Shown here: piece after piece, positions 1-4,321 of the stretch
Numbering within the stretch: position 1 is the first letter of the stretch
Layout: each line of letters starts with the position of its first letter
Source: an uncultured Chloroflexota bacterium
GTDB lineage: Bacteria; Chloroflexota; Dehalococcoidia; UBA2247; RBG-13-53-26
Direction of reading: 5' to 3'
Length of the DNA stretch: 6,168 nucleotides
NCBI GenBank assembly: GCA_937860285.1
Contig: CALMBS010000115.1
Span: forward strand, 1-6,168
The notes under the pieces: model-generated
The model's database searches: none
The model's input: the letters and a program-made list of their open reading frames with translations, nothing else
Told to the model about the DNA's origin: nothing
Program-made: the position numbers and the translations under genes

Positions 1-17
1 CAAAGAGGCTGTCGGCG

Positions 18-25
18 AAGGAGGT
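18..25 (+). promoter_or_regulatory. Ribosome binding site of the SDR gene
   Basis: AAGGAGGT is a near-perfect anti-Shine-Dalgarno match, 5 bases before a GTG codon. It decides the non-ATG start of the SDR gene. Confidence 0.85.
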
Positions 26-30
26 TCAAA

Positions 31-801
31 GTGGGCAAACTAGACGGCAAGGTAGCCCTGATCACTGGAGCCGGCTCCGGCATAGGCCGGGCGACCGCCA
101 TACTGTTCGCCCGGGAGGGTGCCAGGGTCAGCGTGGTCGACTGCGTCATGGAAACCGCAGAGAAGACGGTCGCTGAGATCAGGAAGAACAAGGGAGAGGC
201 CATCGCCATCAAGGCCGATGTGTCCAAAGCGGCCGAAGTGGAGATGATGGTCAGAAAGACCGTGGATACCTTTGGGCGGTTGGACATTCTTCACAACAAC
301 GCGGGCGTGGGCAGACTTGGCCTCGTCGCCGATCTCACGGAAGAGGACTGGGATGCTGTCCAGGATACCAACCTGAAGAGCGCCTTCCTGGCCTCGAGGC
401 TGGCTATCCCCATCATGATAAGACAGGGTGGCGGGGTTATCCTCAACACCTCGTCGGCCAACGGCATCGGAGCGGTGCCGACATTCTCCCCGTACTCTGC
501 GTCCAAGGCCGGGATGATCCTCCTGTGCAAGTCGATAGCTGCGGAGTACGCCAAGCAGAACATCAGGGCCAATGCCATCTGCCCCGGCATGACGGTCACC
601 GGGATGATGCCTGCTGAGATGTTCAACTTCCTGGACGTGGACTTCATCCCCCAGGGAAGACCGGGAAGACCTGAGGAGATAGCCAATGCCGCCCTCTTCC
701 TGGTCTCAGACGATGCCTCCTACGTCAATGGGACGTGCCTGCTGGTTGACGGCGGCTGGTCATGCCAGACGGTGGTGCCCCCCAAACAGCCCGCCGCATA
801 G
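31..801 (+). CDS. SDR-family NAD(P)-dependent oxidoreductase
   Basis: A complete classical short-chain dehydrogenase/reductase of 256 residues, the usual length for the family. It should be a soluble single-domain Rossmann enzyme that oxidises or reduces a hydroxyl/keto group; the substrate cannot be told. Seen motifs: cofactor loop TGAGSGIG at residues 12-19, an acidic Asp37 at the end of the second strand (in this family it favours NAD(H) over NADP(H)), NNAG at 89-92, Asn114, and the catalytic Ser142, Tyr155 and Lys159 (YSASK), then PG at 185-186. All four catalytic-tetrad residues are present, so it should be active. The start is GTG at 31, supported by AAGGAGGT at 18-25 with a 5-base spacer and by the glycine motif lying at its normal distance from the N-terminus. 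Its promoter lies outside the window. FabG-like, 3-hydroxyacyl-CoA or sugar/alcohol dehydrogenase roles are all possible; general SDR assignment is very secure, any narrower name is not. Confidence 0.95.
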   Translation: MGKLDGKVALITGAGSGIGRATAILFAREGARVSVVDCVMETAEKTVAEIRKNKGEAIAIKADVSKAAEVEMMVRKTVDTFGRLDILHNNAGVGRLGLVADLTEEDWDAVQDTNLKSAFLASRLAIPIMIRQGGGVILNTSSANGIGAVPTFSPYSASKAGMILLCKSIAAEYAKQNIRANAICPGMTVTGMMPAEMFNFLDVDFIPQGRPGRPEEIANAALFLVSDDASYVNGTCLLVDGGWSCQTVVPPKQPAA

Positions 802-827
802 CCGCGGCCGGCCGTCTCCCGCTGGCC

Positions 828-847
828 ACCGGCAACCGCATGCCGGT
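828..847. repeat. Inverted repeat (hairpin) downstream of the SDR gene
   Basis: Perfect 7-bp arms ACCGGCA (828-834) and TGCCGGT (841-847) enclose a 6-base loop. It lies 27 bases after the SDR stop codon. No T-run follows, so it is not a canonical intrinsic terminator; it may be a weak terminator, an mRNA 3'-end stabiliser, or an operator, since it touches the place where the -35 element of the next promoter would lie. In GC-rich DNA a 7-bp repeat can also arise by chance. Confidence 0.4.
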
Positions 848-864
848 CACAACCTCGCCGGGAA

Positions 865-873
865 TGCTACAAT
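865..873 (+). promoter_or_regulatory. Possible extended -10 promoter for the PEP/pyruvate-binding gene
   Basis: TGCTACAAT contains the -10 hexamer TACAAT (868-873, 5 of 6 consensus bases) preceded by TGn, the extended -10 motif that reduces the need for a -35 box. The best -35 candidate is poor (CGGTCA at 844-849, 18-base spacer). It would start transcription around 880, some 45 bases before the ATG at 926. It stands in one of the few AT-richer patches of the window. A perfect TTGACA also occurs at 878-883 but has no -10 partner downstream. Confidence 0.45.
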
Positions 874-879
874 GGTATT

Positions 880-910
880 GACAGGCCCCCTCTGAATTCC
901 CGGGCCTGTC
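880..910 (+). promoter_or_regulatory. Leader hairpin / inverted repeat before the ribosome binding site
   Basis: Perfect 9-bp arms GACAGGCCC (880-888) and GGGCCTGTC (902-910) flank a 13-base loop. The structure ends 3 bases before the GGAGG ribosome binding site (914-918) of the PEP/pyruvate-binding gene, and if the extended -10 at 868-873 is used it would form the very 5' end of the mRNA. Nothing like a T-tract follows, so it is not a terminator. It may be a 5' stabilising stem, a translational control element or a protein-binding operator; which of these cannot be told. Confidence 0.5.
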
Positions 911-925
911 GGCGGAGGCCCCGGC

Positions 926-3550
926 ATGAAGGACACCATCAGCAGCGGCATCGACGAACTGGACCACCTCATCGGGGGGTTCTTTCCGGGTGACAACGTG
1001 GTCTGGCAGACCGACGATCTCCAGGAGTACGCCCGGTTCGCCCGGGGGTTCGCCAAACGGACCATCGCCGACGGCCGGGAGTGTACCTACCTCAGGTTCG
1101 CCCCCCATGCCCGCATACTGGAGCCGCGGAAGGGCCTGAGGGTGGTCGAGGTCGAGCCGGGACCGGGGATGGACGTCTTCACCAACACGGTCCACGGTAT
1201 CATCGAGGAAAAGGGGGCCGGCTCCTACTACGTCTTTGACAATCTGTCGGCCCTGGTCACGGAGTGGGCCACCGACGAGCTGCTGGCCAACTTCTACCAG
1301 GTGATCTGCCCCTACGTGCTGCAGCTGGGCTCGATCTCCTATTTCGGCCTGTCCCGCGGCGGGCACGACCACTCCACGATCGCCCGGATCAGGGACACCG
1401 CCCAGATACTGATCGACATCTACCATGTCGGGGGGGAGACCTACGTGCACCCGGTGAAGGTCCTGGGCCGGTACTCCCCGCAGATGTTCGTGCCCCACCG
1501 GGTGGTGGGAACGGTGTGGACCCCTCTGTTCGGCAGCGGAGAGGCGGCGGCGGTGTCCTCCGAGGCCTGGAAGAGGTCCAGCGGCACCGCGGTGGACTCG
1601 GTGGCCCCCTGGCAGAGCGTGTATGCCCGGCTGCTGCAGCACCGCCGTGCGCGCCAGGACCAGGCGCCGGAGGACGAGAAGCAGGCGCCGGAGGTGCCCT
1701 CCCTGAAGCGCGAGCTGGCGCACATGCTCCTGGGGGACAACCGGTCCTTCGTGGACCTGGCGGACCGGTACTTCACGGCGGACGACCTGATCGACGTCAG
1801 GAACCGGATCATAGGGTCCGGGCGCATCGGCGGAAAGGCCGCCGGGATGCTGCTGGCCAGGAGGGCCCTGCTGGCTGACAGGGGGACGGTGGACTTCTCC
1901 CGGGTGCTGGAGGCGCACGATTCCTTCTACATCGGGTCGGACGTCTTCTTCACCTTCCTGGTGGACAACGACCTGTTCCAGGAGCGGCTGAAGGTGACCC
2001 GGGACCGCCACATCTCGCACGAGGCCTTCGAATACGTGGAGCAGCGGTTCCTGAACGGCAGCTTCCCCCCTGAGATCATGGAGCAGTTCCGGGAGATGCT
2101 GGCCTACTTCGGCCAGGCCCCCATCATAGTCCGGTCCAGCAGCCTCCTCGAGGACAGCCACATGACGGCCTTTGCCGGCAAGTACCGCAGCGAGTTCTGC
2201 GGCAACCAGGGGAGCCCGGAGGACCGGATGCAGGCCTTCCTGCGGGTGCTGAAGCTGGTCTATGCCAGCTCCCTGAACCCGGATGCCATCGCCTATCGCT
2301 GCCGCCAGGGGCTGATGAACAGCGACGAGCAGATGGCCATACTGGTGCAGCGCGTTTCCGGGATGCCCTACAAGGACCGCTTCTTTCCCAGCTTCGCCGG
2401 GGTCGGGTTCTCCAAGAACCTGTATGCCTGGACCAGCCGCATCGACCCGCAGAAGGGGATGATCCGACTGGTGTTCGGGCTGGGGACCCGGGCGGTCAAC
2501 CGGCTGGCCGGGGACTACTGCCGCATGATCGCGGTCAGCCATCCCCAGCTGCGGCCCGAGGCGGGCGCGGCCATAGCCAGGTACTCTCAGCGCAACGCCG
2601 ACCTGATCGACCTGGAAGGGAACGCCTTCGCCACCCTGCCCTTGCCCCGGCTGCTGGCGGACTGCGACTATCCCAGCCTGGACCTGGCGGCGTCGCTGAT
2701 GTCGGAGGGTTACCTCTCGGAGATCATCGGCGCCTGTCCGCCGCAGTCCGCCGGGAAGCTGGTGGCCACCTTTGACGGCCTTATACGCCGGACTCCCTTT
2801 GTCAAGATCATGGATGAGATGCTGACCAAGCTGGAGAGGGCGTTCGGATACCCCATAGACACCGAGTTCACCGGCCACGTCGACAGCAAGGGGGACGTCC
2901 GGATCTGCCTGCTGCAATGCCGCTCACTGGCGGTGCCGGGAGCGGGCGGGCCGGTGGTCCTCCCGGATGACGTCAAGAAGCAGAGAGTGCTCTTCCGATC
3001 GGCCAATTTCACCACCGGCGGGGTCGTCAAGGACGTGCGCTACATTCTGTACATGGACCCGCTGGCCTACTCGCACATGGCTTCCGCTGACCGGAAGAGG
3101 TCCCTGGGCAGGGTGGTGGGCCTCATCAACAATCACCCCTCGATTGCTGAAGGCCGTATAATCATGATGGGTCCGGCCCGATGGGGCAGCGCCAACCTGG
3201 AGCTGGGGGTCAACGTGGGTTTCTCGGACATCTCGAACGCCGCGGTGCTGGTGGAGATGGCCCGGGAAGACCGCGGGCATGTCCCCGAGGTGTCCTACGG
3301 GACCCACTTCTTTCTCGATTTGGTGGAGGCCCAGATCATCTACCTGCCGGTGTACCCCGGCGAGCCGGAGGCGCAGTTCAACGCCGAGTTCTTCGAGCGG
3401 GCCCCGAACGTCCTGGGCACCCTGCTGCCCGACGCCGGAAGCTACAGCGATGTCATGCGGCTCATCGATGTTCCGGCATCGTCAGGCGGCATGCACGCGC
3501 AGGTGGTGGCCGACCCGCGCTCCCGGACGGCCATCTGCTTCCTGCAGTAG
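926..3550 (+). CDS. PEP/pyruvate-binding (PPDK N-terminal, ATP-grasp) protein with degenerate KaiC-like N-terminus
   Basis: A complete 874-residue protein with three parts. Residues 1-200 resemble a RecA/KaiC domain (ISSGIDELDHLIGG at 5-18, Walker-B-like YYVFDN at 101-106), but the P-loop is replaced by PGDNVVWQTDD at 21-31, with no GKT/S, so ATP use there is unlikely. A charged linker follows (about 236-262). Residues about 284-668 match the nucleotide-binding domain of PEP synthase and pyruvate phosphate dikinase: GGKAAGM at 302-308, VRSSSLLEDS at 402-411, FAGKYRSEF at 416-424, FGLGTRAVNR at 517-526, LLQCRSL at 662-668. The third part (about 688-850) has GPARWGS at 749-755 and YGTHFFLDLVEA at 791-802. 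The catalytic-His swivelling motif and the PEP/pyruvate barrel of the full enzymes are not seen, so the complete PEP synthase or dikinase reaction is unlikely. I recall similar proteins annotated only as PEP/pyruvate-binding in other bacteria; role unknown. Start ATG 926 follows GGAGG (914-918) by 7 bases. Confidence 0.88.
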   Translation: MKDTISSGIDELDHLIGGFFPGDNVVWQTDDLQEYARFARGFAKRTIADGRECTYLRFAPHARILEPRKGLRVVEVEPGPGMDVFTNTVHGIIEEKGAGSYYVFDNLSALVTEWATDELLANFYQVICPYVLQLGSISYFGLSRGGHDHSTIARIRDTAQILIDIYHVGGETYVHPVKVLGRYSPQMFVPHRVVGTVWTPLFGSGEAAAVSSEAWKRSSGTAVDSVAPWQSVYARLLQHRRARQDQAPEDEKQAPEVPSLKRELAHMLLGDNRSFVDLADRYFTADDLIDVRNRIIGSGRIGGKAAGMLLARRALLADRGTVDFSRVLEAHDSFYIGSDVFFTFLVDNDLFQERLKVTRDRHISHEAFEYVEQRFLNGSFPPEIMEQFREMLAYFGQAPIIVRSSSLLEDSHMTAFAGKYRSEFCGNQGSPEDRMQAFLRVLKLVYASSLNPDAIAYRCRQGLMNSDEQMAILVQRVSGMPYKDRFFPSFAGVGFSKNLYAWTSRIDPQKGMIRLVFGLGTRAVNRLAGDYCRMIAVSHPQLRPEAGAAIARYSQRNADLIDLEGNAFATLPLPRLLADCDYPSLDLAASLMSEGYLSEIIGACPPQSAGKLVATFDGLIRRTPFVKIMDEMLTKLERAFGYPIDTEFTGHVDSKGDVRICLLQCRSLAVPGAGGPVVLPDDVKKQRVLFRSANFTTGGVVKDVRYILYMDPLAYSHMASADRKRSLGRVVGLINNHPSIAEGRIIMMGPARWGSANLELGVNVGFSDISNAAVLVEMAREDRGHVPEVSYGTHFFLDLVEAQIIYLPVYPGEPEAQFNAEFFERAPNVLGTLLPDAGSYSDVMRLIDVPASSGGMHAQVVADPRSRTAICFLQ
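1661..1694 (+). repeat. Short in-frame direct repeat in the interdomain linker
   Basis: CAGGCGCCGGAGG occurs at 1661-1673 and again at 1682-1694, a 21-base period equal to 7 codons. It encodes QAPEDEK followed by QAPEVPS (residues 246-259) in the charged linker between the RecA-like and ATP-grasp domains. It looks like a small in-frame duplication in a disordered segment. Confidence 0.6.
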
Positions 3551-3580
3551 CCGAAGATGTGGTCATTCTGTGATCCTCCG

Positions 3581-3596
3581 CGTGTTGACAAACACG
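3581..3596. repeat. Small palindrome overlapping the -35 box of the hisH promoter
   Basis: CGTGTT (3581-3586) and AACACG (3591-3596) are perfect 6-bp inverted arms around GACA. The -35 hexamer TTGACA (3585-3590) sits inside it, so a bound repressor here would block RNA polymerase. No known regulator site is recognised; a chance palindrome is possible. Confidence 0.3.
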
Positions 3597-3613
3597 GTGG
3601 CAGGTAGTACGAT
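3585..3613 (+). promoter_or_regulatory. Sigma70-type promoter for hisH and the oxidase
   Basis: TTGACA (3585-3590, all 6 consensus bases) is followed after exactly 17 bases by TACGAT (3608-3613, 5 of 6). The predicted transcription start is near 3620, about 40 bases before the hisH start codon at 3661. This is the best promoter match in the window and implies that hisH is transcribed independently of the upstream PEP/pyruvate-binding gene. Confidence 0.75.
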
Positions 3614-3616
3614 TAT

Positions 3617-3638
3617 ATGCGGCAAGCGGTTGCCGTAT
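3617..3638 (+). promoter_or_regulatory. Hairpin at the 5' end of the hisH transcript
   Basis: ATGCGGCAA (3617-3625) can pair with TTGCCGTAT (3630-3638) around the loop GCGG: eight Watson-Crick pairs and one G-U. The inner 6 bp (CGGCAA/TTGCCG) are perfect. The predicted transcription start falls at its left arm, so most or all of the stem would be at the mRNA 5' end. The 3' arm includes the first two bases of an in-frame ATG (3637), which argues that this codon is not the start. TGCCGTA is also tandemly repeated at 3631-3644. Confidence 0.4.
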
Positions 3639-3650
3639 GCCGTATCAACC

Positions 3651-3656
3651 GGAGAG
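3651..3656 (+). promoter_or_regulatory. Ribosome binding site that sets the hisH start at 3661
   Basis: GGAGAG lies 4 bases before ATG 3661, slightly close but within functional range when the core GGAG (3651-3654, 6-base spacer) is counted. The alternative in-frame ATG at 3637 has no purine-rich site in front of it. Confidence 0.6.
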
Positions 3657-3660
3657 CGGA

Positions 3661-4299
3661 ATGGACAGCAGGACAGGGAAGATCGCCATCGTGGACTACG
3701 GCGCGGGGAACCTGCGCAGCGTGGCCAACGCCGTTGCCAGCCTGGGCTGCCGGCCGGCCGTGACCAGCGAGCCCGGTGATCTGTGCCGGGCGGCGGCGGT
3801 CATCCTTCCGGGCGTGGGCGCGGCGGCCGACACTATGCGCAGCCTCGATGGCCTGGGCCTCTCCGGGGCTATCCGCCAGGTGGTTGCCGACGGTTTGCCG
3901 ATCCTGGCCATATGCGTGGGAATGCAGGTCCTCTTCGACGAGACGGAGGAGGGAGGCCGGCACCGCTGCCTGGGTATCATCCCCGGAGTGGTCAGGAGGC
4001 TGCCGGTGGGCCTGAAGATACCCCACATGGGGTGGAACCAGGTGCGCCAGGCATTCCGGCACGAGATCTTCGAATCCATCCCGGACGGGGCCAACTTCTA
4101 CTTCGTCCACAGCTACCGGGCCGAACCGGACGACCCGGCGGTGGTGGCGGGGACGACCGAGTACGGCGGGCTATTCTGCAGCGCCCTGGTCCGCGGCAAC
4201 CTGGTCGCCACCCAGTTCCACCCGGAGAAGAGCGGCGAGAATGGGCTGCAGATGTACCGCAACTTCCTGAAGCTGGCCGCACGGGACGGGAGACCCTGA
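3661..4299 (+). CDS. hisH: Imidazole glycerol phosphate synthase, glutamine amidotransferase subunit HisH
   Basis: HisH is the class I glutaminase that hydrolyses glutamine and passes ammonia to HisF, which makes imidazole glycerol phosphate and AICAR in histidine biosynthesis. The 212-residue product has the full set of family marks: IAIVDYGAGNLRSV at residues 8-21, the oxyanion segment PGVGA at 50-54, nucleophile Cys85 in ICVGMQ, PHMGWN at 121-126, YFVHSY at 147-152, and His187/Glu189 in QFHPEKS completing the triad. Length is typical (about 200-215). An in-frame ATG at 3637 would add 8 residues, but 3661 is preferred because it has GGAGAG in front and brings the DYGAGN motif close to the N-terminus as usual. 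hisF and hisA, its common neighbours, are absent from the window; the next gene, 22 bases on, is an unrelated oxidase. A HisH paralogue serving another ammonia-dependent synthase is possible but less likely. Confidence 0.93.
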   Translation: MDSRTGKIAIVDYGAGNLRSVANAVASLGCRPAVTSEPGDLCRAAAVILPGVGAAADTMRSLDGLGLSGAIRQVVADGLPILAICVGMQVLFDETEEGGRHRCLGIIPGVVRRLPVGLKIPHMGWNQVRQAFRHEIFESIPDGANFYFVHSYRAEPDDPAVVAGTTEYGGLFCSALVRGNLVATQFHPEKSGENGLQMYRNFLKLAARDGRP

Positions 4300-4307
4300 C
4301 CCCCGGC

Positions 4308-4313
4308 GGGAGG
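4308..4313 (+). promoter_or_regulatory. Ribosome binding site of the FAD/Fe-S oxidase
   Basis: GGGAGG precedes two in-frame ATG codons. ATG 4316 is only 2 bases away, too close for normal initiation, while ATG 4322 is 8 bases away. The site therefore favours 4322, two codons shorter. Confidence 0.7.
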
Positions 4314-4321
4314 ACATGGCC

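Noticed and set aside
828..847. Intrinsic terminator for the SDR gene
   Set aside because: The stem is perfect but only 7 bp and is followed by CACAACC instead of a T-run, so it is listed as a hairpin only.
878..883. Perfect TTGACA as a -35 box
   Set aside because: At 16-18 bases downstream there is only GC-rich sequence (around 900-907), with nothing like a -10 hexamer; part of it belongs to the inverted repeat 880-910.
1264..1878. A 204-codon + strand frame inside the PEP/pyruvate-binding gene
   Set aside because: Gly/Ala/Arg/Pro-rich out-of-frame translation lying fully inside a well-supported gene.
725..2917. A 730-codon open frame on the - strand opposite the PEP/pyruvate-binding gene
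   Set aside because: Its product is dominated by G, P, R, V, H and Q with no recognisable motif, and it overlaps a + strand gene with clear conserved domains and a ribosome binding site. Long antisense frames are expected where codons end in G or C.
926..3550. Calling the large gene ppsA or ppdK
   Set aside because: Only the nucleotide-binding domain is shared; the phosphohistidine and PEP/pyruvate barrel domains needed for those reactions are not seen.
3637..3660. ATG 3637 as the hisH start
   Set aside because: No ribosome binding site precedes it, it lies in the arm of a predicted hairpin, and the family N-terminus fits ATG 3661 better.
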